Source: a bacterium
GTDB taxonomy: Bacteria; Auribacterota; Auribacteria; Auribacterales; Auribacteraceae
Length of the DNA stretch: 64,000 nt
Assembly: GCA_024233545.1 (NCBI GenBank)
Contig: JACKPL010000009.1
Coordinates: 1-64,000 of the forward strand
Reading direction: 5' to 3'
Of the stretch, positions 44,255 to 52,429 are shown piece by piece. The notes under the pieces are model-generated. The model searched no databases and was not told where the DNA came from. It saw only the letters and a list, made by a program, of their open reading frames with translations. Position 1 is the stretch's first letter. Each line of letters opens with the position of its first letter. A program made the position numbers and the translations under genes.

Positions 44255-45118
44255 TTATTCATTCACCATCACCGATACATAGACAAGCGCCAGCATGGTA
44301 AACACAAATGCTTGAACCGCGCCGACAAACAAACCAAAAAAACCGTTAAGGAATACGGGCAGTACTATAAACCGTATCAAATTACAAATAACGACCATAA
44401 TAATCGCTCCGCCTAATATATTGCCGAAAAGACGAAACGAGTGGGATATGGTTTTCCCGATTTCTCCGACGATATTGAGCAGTCCCATAAACATATTAAA
44501 TATAAATTTACCGATATTGCCGCCATTGAACCCTTTATCATACGGCATCGTAACGAAATATTCCGCAACATACCCTTTAAATCCCCGCACATAAATACCG
44601 CTGATGTGCGCTACGAAAAAACACATAATGCCGAATCCAAGTGTTGTATTGAGGTCGCGGGTTGGTTCTTCTATGGCTAGCCAATGGGGAAACACGCCAT
44701 CTACGACATGCCAGAAACTCGGAATAACTCCTACCCAGTTAGACAACAACACAAAAATAAACAGCGTTGCGACAAACGGCAGAAATTTTCTTCCACGTTT
44801 TTTGCCAAGCACTTCCGTACACAGCGTATCGAAAGCGGAAACATATGTTTCCGCTATTGCCTGCAGTCTGCCGGGTATGGGCGTAAGGCGCCTCGTAAAA
44901 AAATAACTTCCTGCAATAACTACTGCCATAATCAGCCATGTATTAAGAACTGTAGAGATATTGATGCCGTTAAAAGGGATTTTTACGCCGAAAACCGTAT
45001 GGATTTTTGCAAAAGGAGCCGCTATTTGAGACATATCATATTCGCCGAAAAGAGAAATGATAAACTCAACTGTAAAAATAATTCCGATAACCAGAAAGAC
45101 TTTTTTCTTGTTACTCAT
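44255..45118 (-). CDS. atpB: F0 ATP synthase subunit a
   Basis: 287 residues from the ATG at 45118; the frame is open upstream to 45193, but that part overlaps atpI. Five to six helices, with the essential arginine R229 in GKTISHSFRLFGN facing the c ring. LPFVATLFIFVLLSNWVGVIP is the conserved inner segment. It provides the two half-channels through which the ion reaches the rotor. Its reading frame overlaps atpI by 8 bases. Confidence 0.95.
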   Translation of the reverse strand: MSNKKKVFLVIGIIFTVEFIISLFGEYDMSQIAAPFAKIHTVFGVKIPFNGINISTVLNTWLIMAVVIAGSYFFTRRLTPIPGRLQAIAETYVSAFDTLCTEVLGKKRGRKFLPFVATLFIFVLLSNWVGVIPSFWHVVDGVFPHWLAIEEPTRDLNTTLGFGIMCFFVAHISGIYVRGFKGYVAEYFVTMPYDKGFNGGNIGKFIFNMFMGLLNIVGEIGKTISHSFRLFGNILGGAIIMVVICNLIRFIVLPVFLNGFFGLFVGAVQAFVFTMLALVYVSVMVNE

Positions 45119-45479
45119 GCTGTTTAAATCCCCAGATAAAGTCGATGTAAATCGCAATTTGAACCAAGAAAATGCCAATGGCGAAAGAGACAATGTTCAC
45201 CGTATCATATCGGACGGCAACACAAAACGCCAAAGATAAAATTACAAACCGGAAAAAAAAACCTATTAAGATATTCTTCGAAGATTTTCGTTTGTTTACG
45301 GTTTCTGAAATCCGTTTGCCGATCAAAAAAAAGTTCAGCAATCCAACGCCAGTACCCAACAGCAACCCGTACACCCAATCGCCCGCACCGGCGGCAATTG
45401 CTACGACACAGGCGGAACACGACAGCTGAACAACTCTTTTTAAAATCTGTTTCCAGACAGCCCGAACAGCTTGATGCAT
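45111..45479 (-). CDS. atpI: ATP synthase subunit I-like protein
   Basis: 122 residues with four hydrophobic helices in the AtpI pattern (GLLLGTGVGLLNFFLIGKRI, then VAVRYDTVNIVSFAIGIFLV). AtpI helps assemble the c ring and is known to be needed for some Na+ rotors. Position just before atpB is the standard one. Confidence 0.85.
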   Translation of the reverse strand: MHQAVRAVWKQILKRVVQLSCSACVVAIAAGAGDWVYGLLLGTGVGLLNFFLIGKRISETVNKRKSSKNILIGFFFRFVILSLAFCVAVRYDTVNIVSFAIGIFLVQIAIYIDFIWGFKQHE

Positions 45480-45497
45480 TCGTCAACTCTTGTACAA

Positions 45498-45776
45498 TCA
45501 GATATTTAACTCTTTTTTTAGGATTCTGTAACATTGGTAGAAGCCGGCACAAATGCCCGCGATTATGAAGACTATAAGAAAAATATAGTCTTTTCGGAAA
45601 ATTTTATCAAGCCAAATTCCAATAAAAAAACCTGTTATTATTGAAAAGAACATTACCAGCCCGATATTTGAAATCACTACAAAAACCCGGAATATTTCTC
45701 TGCGCTGTCCGGTTTGAGGGATTTCCTTCTCCGGTTCGGGCTTGCGAGACGGTTGGTTATTGGAAATGTTTGGCAA
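45498..45776 (-). CDS. atpZ: AtpZ/AtpQ-like small membrane protein
   Basis: 92 residues: a polar, proline-rich N-terminus and two helices (NIGLVMFFSIITGFFIGIWL and FLIVFIIAGICAGFYQCYRI) joined by DKIFRKD. The pattern fits the AtpZ family encoded at the front of many F-type operons, implicated in magnesium handling or rotor assembly. The start overlaps the parB 3' end by 20 bases. Confidence 0.75.
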   Translation of the reverse strand: MPNISNNQPSRKPEPEKEIPQTGQRREIFRVFVVISNIGLVMFFSIITGFFIGIWLDKIFRKDYIFLIVFIIAGICAGFYQCYRILKKELNI

Positions 45777-46626
45777 TGTGTTCGAGTTCCTTTCTTGAAT
45801 TAAAATGGATAATCAGCCTGCCGGATGTATCGTTCCATTTTATTTCAACCCGAGACTTGAGTTTACTGCGCAGTGTGCTGGTCACTTCGCCGAACGCCTG
45901 TTTGAGGCCCGGGTCGGTCAACGACCGCACAACAGTTTTTTTATCGGGCGATTTGAGTGCCTGAACAAGTTTTTCCGCATTGCGCACATTAAAACTGTTG
46001 CGGACAATCTGGCGGAATACATCCAGCTGTGCATCCTGATCCTCAAGCCCGAGCACCACTTTGGCATGCCCAACCGTGAACGAACCGTCCTGCAATGCAT
46101 GCTGAATCTTTGGAGGAAGCTTAAGCAACCGAAGCGCATTCGTAATCGCTGTGCGGCTTTTTCCTACCTGCCGAGCGATATCCTCATGGGATAAACTGAA
46201 CTCTTCCGACAACATAAGGTAACCGCGCGCTTCTTCGATAGGGTTCAGGTCGGCGCGCTGAATATTTTCTATAAGCGCAAGCTCAAGGGCTTTGAGGTCG
46301 TTGACATTTTTCACTATTGCCGGTATTTCGTTCAATCCGGCGCGCTGAGCGGCAATAAACCGCCGTTCGCCGGCTATCAGTTCGTATCCTGCCTGCATTT
46401 TACGCACGATGATCGGCTGAATGACGCCGTTTTCCTTGATGGACAGTTCTAAATCCTTGAGTTTCTCTTCGATGAATTCGGAGCGAGGCTGGTAACGGTT
46501 TGCTTTAATATCGCTTAATTTTATACGGTGTACCAGTTCACGGTCAAGCGGCGATACGGGAATTAAGGATTGCAGTCCTCTTCCCAGCGGCGATTTCTTT
46601 TGTTTCGGGTCGGTTCCGGATTCCAT
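45757..46626 (-). CDS. parB: Chromosome partitioning protein ParB
   Basis: 289-residue parS-binding CTPase clamp. KSPLGRGLQSLIP at the N-terminus, IKANRYQPRSEF, the CTP-binding GERRFIAA box, IENIQRADLNPIEEA and the helix-turn-helix SHEDIARQVGKSRTAI are all present, followed by a short C-terminal dimer domain. It acts with ParA in origin segregation. No parS site was found in the window by eye. Confidence 0.95.
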   Translation of the reverse strand: MESGTDPKQKKSPLGRGLQSLIPVSPLDRELVHRIKLSDIKANRYQPRSEFIEEKLKDLELSIKENGVIQPIIVRKMQAGYELIAGERRFIAAQRAGLNEIPAIVKNVNDLKALELALIENIQRADLNPIEEARGYLMLSEEFSLSHEDIARQVGKSRTAITNALRLLKLPPKIQHALQDGSFTVGHAKVVLGLEDQDAQLDVFRQIVRNSFNVRNAEKLVQALKSPDKKTVVRSLTDPGLKQAFGEVTSTLRSKLKSRVEIKWNDTSGRLIIHFNSRKELEHIAKHFQ

Positions 46627-46647
46627 GGTATGTTAAAAAATCCTTTC

Positions 46648-47436
46648 TTATACAGCGGAGAGCAGTTCCGCATTGCGTTTCAAAAATTCTCGGGCGAGGT
46701 CGCGGTATGCTTTCGAACCCACACTCGCCGGATCGTAGTAGAGAGCCGGTTTTCCGTAGCTCGGCGCTTCCGACAACTTCACGTTGCGCGGGATGATTGT
46801 CGAATACACATATTCCCGTTTACTGAAGAAACTGTTGACTTCGTTGAGCACATGAACGGCAAGTCGCGTGCGCTTATCGAACATGGTAAGCACGATCCCT
46901 TCTATGTGCAGGTCAGGGTTGAGCCCAAGCTGAATAAGATTGATTGAATTGAGCAGTAAACTGAGCCCTTCAAGCGCGTAGTACTCGGTTTGAATCGGTA
47001 TGAGCACGCTGTCGGCGGCGCTAAGCGCGTTCACCGTAAGGAGCGTCAAAGAGGGAGCACAATCCAGAATGATAAAATCGTATTCGTCCCGAACGACTTT
47101 GAGCGCTTCTTTGAGGCGTGATTCCCTGCTTTGTTTTTCGTACAGCCCTACATCCGCGCCGCTTAAATCGCGGTTTGACGGAATAATATGAAAGTTGGTG
47201 TAGCCGGTGTCGAGTATGATTTCGGTAAGCGGAAACTCATCGACCAACGCATCATAGAGCCCGACGGTAAGCTGGTGGGTGTTTATGCCGAGCCCGCTGG
47301 TAGCGTTTCCTTGCGGATCAGCATCGATCAGCAGAATTTTCCAGCCGTGTTCCGCCAATCCCGCGCACAGATTGATGGCAGTGGTCGTTTTGCCTACGCC
47401 GCCCTTCTGATTGGTTATACTGATTACTTTGCCCAT
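46648..47436 (-). CDS. parA: Chromosome partitioning ATPase ParA
   Basis: 262 residues with the deviant Walker A KGGVGKTT (10-17), DADPQGNAT and DFIILDCAPSL. No N-terminal DNA-binding extension, so it is the chromosomal Soj/ParA type. It is the first gene of the leftward run that continues into the ATP synthase genes; a location near the replication origin is usual for this gene but not proven here. Confidence 0.95.
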   Translation of the reverse strand: MGKVISITNQKGGVGKTTTAINLCAGLAEHGWKILLIDADPQGNATSGLGINTHQLTVGLYDALVDEFPLTEIILDTGYTNFHIIPSNRDLSGADVGLYEKQSRESRLKEALKVVRDEYDFIILDCAPSLTLLTVNALSAADSVLIPIQTEYYALEGLSLLLNSINLIQLGLNPDLHIEGIVLTMFDKRTRLAVHVLNEVNSFFSKREYVYSTIIPRNVKLSEAPSYGKPALYYDPASVGSKAYRDLAREFLKRNAELLSAV

Positions 47437-47623
47437 CTGACCTCTCGCGCATTATGAATCTACCCGAATGATACCAAGCTTTTCTGTCCGTGGCAATTAT
47501 TTTTGTCGGGAAAAATTTTTTCGGGCGGCGCGTGAACGGATGCGAACAAACAAAGGTTTTTGTGAGAAACAGAATAAAAAAACGTTCCGATAGAGACAAA
47601 AACACTCAACTGCAACAACCTGC

Positions 47624-47652
47624 TTGACGAAAAACAGAAAAATTGATACAGT
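47624..47652 (+). promoter_or_regulatory. Predicted promoter of the tRNA-Ser(TGA) gene
   Basis: TTGACG at 47624-47629 and TACAGT at 47647-47652 with 17 bases between. It lies 18 bases before the tRNA and could also serve the second tRNA-Ser. Confidence 0.45.
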
Positions 47653-47669
47653 TCAAAGATATTTCGTCC

Positions 47670-47754
47670 GGAGAGGTGGCTGAGCGGTTGAAAGCACCGG
47701 TCTTGAAAACCGGCGAACCGAAAGGTTCCGTGGGTTCGAATCCCACCCTCTCCG
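47670..47754 (+). tRNA. tRNA-Ser (anticodon TGA)
   Basis: Acceptor GGAGAGG pairs with CCTCTCC; loop CTTGAAA gives TGA; long variable arm GAACCGAAAGGTTC; T arm GTGGGTTCGAATCCCAC. CCA is not encoded. Confidence 0.95.
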
Positions 47755-47864
47755 TTGAATTCAGCGGAGCAGGGCGGCGGACGAATCGATGCTTACGTTA
47801 CTACATACTGCATGCGGGATGCCGGTTAGGTACGGCACCGCGTTGCATATCATACGATCTAAAC

Positions 47865-47954
47865 GGAGAGGTGGCTGAGAGGCTGAAGGCAACGGATTGC
47901 TAATCCGTCGTAGGGGCTCAACCCCTACCGAGGGTTCGAATCCCTCCCTCTCCG
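47865..47954 (+). tRNA. tRNA-Ser (anticodon GCT)
   Basis: Acceptor GGAGAGG pairs with CCTCTCC; anticodon loop TTGCTAA gives GCT; class II variable arm TAGGGGCTCAACCCCTA; T arm GAGGGTTCGAATCCCTC. CCA is not encoded. It lies 110 bases after the TGA isoacceptor and is likely co-transcribed with it. Confidence 0.95.
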
Positions 47955-48028
47955 TTTTACTTTTTTCATCGTTTGTTTGATAAAACACATAGGCTAATCC
48001 AAATCAATCGTTACAAAAAGGTTTCCAA

Positions 48029-48535
48029 ATGAAAAAAATAGTCTTCTTTTTATGTTTGGCGATGATAACCGGTTTCAGCTCCGCAGACGAACCTGCAAAA
48101 AACAGACTGCACTTCAAAAACAATAATTTCTCCATAGCACCGCTCGACGAAAAATCAACCGTTCAATCGTATCAATTGCTTGTGATGTTTCTGCCGGCAT
48201 CGGATGCGTTTGCTCCCAATGTCAATGTAATACTGCAACAGTATAGCGATACCATGGAGAGTTACGCGGCGTTATCGCGCCAAGAATTCCAAGACGAGCA
48301 ATGGACAATTTTGAAAGAGGAAACCGTAGGGAACTCGATTCATTGGGAAACCAGCGGAATGTTTCAAGGCCAAAAACTCCATTGGTACATGCGAGCAGAT
48401 TTTAATAACGGTACGGTATACCTGATTACTGCTACCGCCACGGAAAATCAATGGAAAACAGTCGGCACAAAACTCACCGAATGCGTTGACAGTTTCCAGT
48501 TAGATGACATTATGCACGATGCTGATAATGAATAA
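48029..48535 (+). CDS. Small secreted protein, DcrB/PsbP-like
   Basis: 168 residues with a signal peptide ending at about residue 19 (MITGFSSA). The mature protein has the strand-helix pattern of DUF1795/DcrB-PsbP folds: NNFSIAPL, MFLPASDAFAPNVNVIL, NGTVYLITATATENQWKTVG and a last helix with a CVDSF segment. A hydrophobic-ligand or lipoprotein-related role is known for DcrB but cannot be asserted here. It lies immediately before the REP array. Confidence 0.65.
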   Translation: MKKIVFFLCLAMITGFSSADEPAKNRLHFKNNNFSIAPLDEKSTVQSYQLLVMFLPASDAFAPNVNVILQQYSDTMESYAALSRQEFQDEQWTILKEETVGNSIHWETSGMFQGQKLHWYMRADFNNGTVYLITATATENQWKTVGTKLTECVDSFQLDDIMHDADNE

Positions 48536-48607
48536 GCAAGGAATTGTCATTATTGTATGCACATAGCCATACCGGTTCGAGTTATACAAATAACTCTGCC
48601 TTCGGTT

Positions 48608-48639
48608 ATTGCGAGGAGCGATAGCGGCGTCGCAATCTC
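48608..48639. repeat. Second-type REP palindrome
   Basis: ATTGCGAGGAGCG and CGTCGCAATCTC frame an imperfect hairpin of the ATTGCGA...TCGCAAT class, a different family from the ATTCCTGC palindromes. One copy was seen in the window. Confidence 0.6.
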
Positions 48640-48677
48640 CCTATGTTGATTCAGGCATTCAAACGCAACACCGTCAT

Positions 48678-50137
48678 GTCATTCCTACGAAAGCGAGAAT
48701 CTATTTTGTATTGTTAAATTCATATGCAATACCACTGTACGTGTCATTCCGGCGAAACACACCGAGAGGATAAATACCTTGACCGCGGACGTTCAAACCA
48801 CAACACAACACTATGTCATTCCTGCAAAAGCAGGAATCTATTTTGTATTGTTAAATTCATGTGCAATACCACTGTACGTGTCATTCCGGCGAAACATACC
48901 ATGAGGATAAATACCTCGACTGCGGACGTTCAAACCACAACACAGCACTATGTCATTCCTGCAAAAGCAGGAATCTATTTTGTATTGTTAAATTCATGTG
49001 CAATACCACTGTACGTGTCATTCCGGCGAAACACACCGAGAGGATAAATACCTCGACTGCGGACGTTCAAACCACAACACAACACTATGTCATTCCTGCG
49101 GAAGCAGGAATCTATTTTGTATTATTAAATTCATATATGCAATACCACTGCACGTGTCATTCCGGCGAAACATACCATGAGGATAAATACCTCGACTGCG
49201 GACGTTCAAACCACAACACAGCACTATATCATTCCTGCGAAAGCGAGGAATCTATTTTGTATTATTAAATTCATGCGCAATACCACTGCACGTGTCATTC
49301 CGGCAGAAAACACACCGAGGATAAATACCTCGACTGCGGACGTTCAAACCACAACACAACACTATGTCATTCCTGCGGAAGCAGGAATCTATTTTGTATT
49401 GTTAAATTCATATGCAATACCACTGCACGTGTCATTCCGGCGAAACATACCATGAGGATAAATACCTCGACTGCGGACGTTCAAACCACAACACAGCACT
49501 ATGTCATTCCTGCGAAAGCAGGAATCTATTTTTTATTGTTAAATTCATGTGCAATATCACTGCACGTGTCATTCCGGCGAAATACCATGAGGATAAATAC
49601 CTCGACTGCGGACGTTCAAACCACAACACAGCACTATGTCGTTCCTGCGAAAGCAGGAATCCTATTTTGTATTGTTAAATTCATGTGCAATATCACTGCC
49701 GTCTTCTATGTCATTCCGGCGAAACACACCAAGAGGATAAATACCTCGACTGCGGACGTTCAAACCACAACACAACACTATGTCATTCCTGCAAAAGCAG
49801 GAATCTATTTTGTATTGTTAAATTCATGCGCAATACCACTGCACGTGTCATTCCGGCGAAACACACCGAGAGGATAAATACCTCGACTGCGGACGTTCAA
49901 ACCACAACACAACACTATGTCATTCCTGCGGAAGCAGGAATCTATTTTGTATTGTTAAATTCATATGCAATACCACTGCACGTGTCATTCCGGCGAAACA
50001 TACCATGAGGATAAATACCTCGACTGCGGACGTTCAAACCACAACACAGCACTATGTCATTCCTGCGAAAGCAGGAATCTATTTTGTATCCACGGTGTTT
50101 CGAGTATGGATTCCTGCTTTCGCAGGAATGACATAGA
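48678..50137 (+). repeat. Tandem array of ~137-bp units built on REP palindromes
   Basis: The landmark GTCATTCCTGC starts at 48678, 48815, 48952, 49089, 49228, 49366, 49503, 49638, 49782, 49919 and 50056, giving ten intervals of 135-144 bases, mostly 137. Each unit holds the palindrome ATTCCTGCGAAAGCAGGAAT (or a close variant), an AT-rich stretch TATTTTGTATTGTTAAATTC, a second half-palindrome GTCATTCCGGCGAAACA, a short hairpin GAGGATAAATACCTC and an invariant GACGTTCAAACCACAACAC segment. An inverted REP (50111-50130) closes the array. Units are near-identical throughout, so it is not a CRISPR array. Reading frames across it are by-products of the repetition. Confidence 0.9.
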
Positions 50138-50316
50138 GGGCGGTTACAGGGTTTCATCTTTACACATCAAATCCATATAGTGTAACATATATTTTATCGA
50201 GATTATTTGTTGAAAAATTTAAGATACCGATTGCATCTGAGGTTCACGAATCATTAAGAGTCTTACCTTGTGAACTATGCCCATTTTGATACTTTTTTAA
50301 ATATGGAGGTGTCGTC

Positions 50317-51267
50317 ATGATAGTAGAATGCGAAAAATGTTCTTCTAAATTACTTTTCGGAAAATATGATAAAGCAATCTCTTGGTGTCCTAATTGTGAA
50401 GGTTTGGAAGTAATCCCGAACACGCAAGCCGTACAAATGATTAGGAATGACATAATAAAACTAAATGAAGAAATTAATAAATTAATTATAACGTATGACA
50501 AGGAAAGCCTCTTAATATCATTGTATGTGACCCGAGAAGGAATGTTGCATGATAATTCTTTAGACTTGGGACTTTTTATGACTATTACCGAATTGATACA
50601 AACGGTAATAAAAATGACCAATAATGGCAGTCAGAAGTGTATTCCAATGTCGGATGAATTTCAGAATATCTTGCAATATGCTGAAGAATTTAGAGAATCA
50701 AAAATTATCATGCGATTATTAAATCAAGGTTGGGGAAAACTTATCAAAATTAAGAAAAATATGATGAGTGAATATTGTTATAAATTTGATGATGTTATTA
50801 AGTTACGAGGACAAAATGCTGTTGTTTTTGATAATAATGATTGGACTAATCAATGGAAGTTTACTTACGAATGGCATCAAGTTTTGAATAACTTAGAAGA
50901 AAATGGATTATATGCAAGAACTACAAAAATTGATAATTCGATTGACTTTAAAAAGATTAACGAATTTTGGAACTCTATTAGAGTTAAAATAGGTTTAGAA
51001 TTGGCTGTTGGCGATAATAAAATTCTCGAAATAGATACGTTAAAAAAAATACAAGGAAAAGATATTATTAGTTATCTTAGGAAATTAGATGAATTGATTG
51101 AAAAATTTCCGTTTGAAATTACCTTTTCTGAAAAGATGGCTATAAAAATTTACTGCAAACAGCCAGTAGATGTAGTTACTTTTCTCTTACCATTGGTAAA
51201 AACCAGTTATGTCTCGATAATTTCAAAAATTCTTTTTTTTCATCAATATTTGATTTTAGATGTTTAA
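50317..51267 (+). CDS. Hypothetical protein with N-terminal zinc ribbon (C-terminus probably frameshifted)
   Basis: 316 residues, AT-rich, with GGAGGTG 9 bases before the start. C5-C8 and C24-C27 (CEKC...CPNC) form a zinc ribbon. The rest is helical with no recognised domain. After KTSYVSIISKILFF a run of eight T (51233-51240) ends the frame at DV; the alternative frame reads SSIFDFRCLK, and a following frame reads GGILLTNKGLIVGKRTLR, which looks like more of the same protein. The gene is probably longer and recently damaged. Composition and the decayed neighbours suggest a horizontally acquired accessory gene. Confidence 0.6.
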   Translation: MIVECEKCSSKLLFGKYDKAISWCPNCEGLEVIPNTQAVQMIRNDIIKLNEEINKLIITYDKESLLISLYVTREGMLHDNSLDLGLFMTITELIQTVIKMTNNGSQKCIPMSDEFQNILQYAEEFRESKIIMRLLNQGWGKLIKIKKNMMSEYCYKFDDVIKLRGQNAVVFDNNDWTNQWKFTYEWHQVLNNLEENGLYARTTKIDNSIDFKKINEFWNSIRVKIGLELAVGDNKILEIDTLKKIQGKDIISYLRKLDELIEKFPFEITFSEKMAIKIYCKQPVDVVTFLLPLVKTSYVSIISKILFFHQYLILDV

Positions 51268-52075
51268 AGGAGGAATTTTGTTAACTAACAAGGGATTGAT
51301 TGTCGGAAAACGAACTTTAAGATAATTTCCTCAAACTTAAAAGCAAAATACTATCAAGATTATTTAAATATAAAACCATGATGTGGGATATGAGTTTGAA
51401 GAATTGGTTTGCAATAGAACTTAAAAGTTGGGATCAACATTTCTGTACCCAATGATTCCACAAAAAAAATTAATAAATATGATGATGATAAAAACATCCA
51501 ACATTAGAAATTGATATTCTAGGTTATATAGGCGACACTTTATTTGTAATCGACTGTAAAAGCTATTGTTATCTCAACAAATTTATAAAGTCATTCACGA
51601 GAAAGTACTGTAAGAAAAGATTTAAAAGATGAGCATAGGAAGCAAAGTAAAAGAATTAAGAGTATATACAAAATAATATGCAAAAATTTGGTTTTTTAAC
51701 TCACAACAGTATCAAAATATTAAGAATATTATTGTCACATATAATAAAGAACCGATTAATCAAATCAATGATATTAAAATAGTGCGTACGAGGAGTTAAA
51801 ATCATTAATTTCTTTTGACTCATAAAAATAAATACAAGGAAAAATAAATGAATTAAACTATTAGGGGCAGAACATATAGAAGAACTAAAGGACGAAATCA
51901 AAAATAAGTAGCCAAAATTTATCTGAAGTTTTAGACAAGCTTAAAAAAGCATTGATGATTTAATGCATCGACCAACAAATTTGCTAATACTCAGAAAAAA
52001 CTTCAAATTTGGCTATGTATATTTACTTTTGCGCTTGTTATTGTTGGTGCTCTTCAAGTGTTCTTTCGTTAAATC
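51244..52075 (+). pseudogene. Decayed locus: nuclease-like and membrane-anchored fragments
   Basis: Coding-like fragments lie in different frames with many stops. 51504-51632 reads LEIDILGYIGDTLFVIDCKS, a pattern like the PD-(D/E)XK nuclease core (E/D, then D-x-K). About 51700-51800 reads NIIVTYNKEPINQINDIKIV. 51970-52072 reads TNKFANTQKKLQ followed by a transmembrane helix LVIVGALQVFF. These may be parts of one gene or of the same operon as the zinc-ribbon gene. Exact borders are uncertain; nothing here should yield a full protein. Confidence 0.5.
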
Positions 52076-52155
52076 TAAATTTAAAAGATTTATATTGCAA
52101 TAAGCCTGACTACTCCGTGTTAACCTTATTTGTGGTGTAAAGCCCAAAGGAAATG

Positions 52156-52196
52156 CTTTTTTATCTGCCCCCGCCCGGAAATGGGCAGTAAAAAAG
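52156..52196. terminator. Possible bidirectional terminator
   Basis: CTTTTTTATCTGCCC (52156-52170) pairs with GGGCAGTAAAAAAG (52183-52196) with one bulge; the A/T-rich outer arms supply a T tract on both strands. It separates the decayed locus from the GNAT-nitrilase gene. Confidence 0.6.
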
Positions 52197-52429
52197 TTTT
52201 TCCGACCCCATGAGCCGAGAAGACAAACGAGTTTGTCGCCATTCTGAAAATTCTATCGGTATCCATGACTGTTTGCCGGCAAAAACGGATCGCATACCGG
52301 AAGAAACCTTTCCAGAAAAACATTGACTTTCACCCTCAACCTGCATAATCCTAATGAATATAACAGGATTCATCTGAACAACGAATGGAGTCAACTCCAT
52401 TTCCAAAACCACAGAACAGGAAACAAACC

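Noticed and set aside
45757..47669. parS site near parAB
   Set aside because: Looked for TGTTTCACGTGAAACA-like palindromes and found none; the site may be outside the window.
47643..47903. 86-residue open frame across the two tRNA-Ser genes
   Set aside because: Its residues (VAERLKAPVLKTG, VAERLKATDC) are the usual false translation of tRNA-Ser genes.
48678..50137. CRISPR array
   Set aside because: The regular period is due to near-identical whole units with no variable spacers; the palindrome is of REP type.
48724..50180. Chain of overlapping 60-141 residue open frames
   Set aside because: They repeat the same residues in shifting frames because the 137-base unit is not a multiple of three; no ribosome binding sites.
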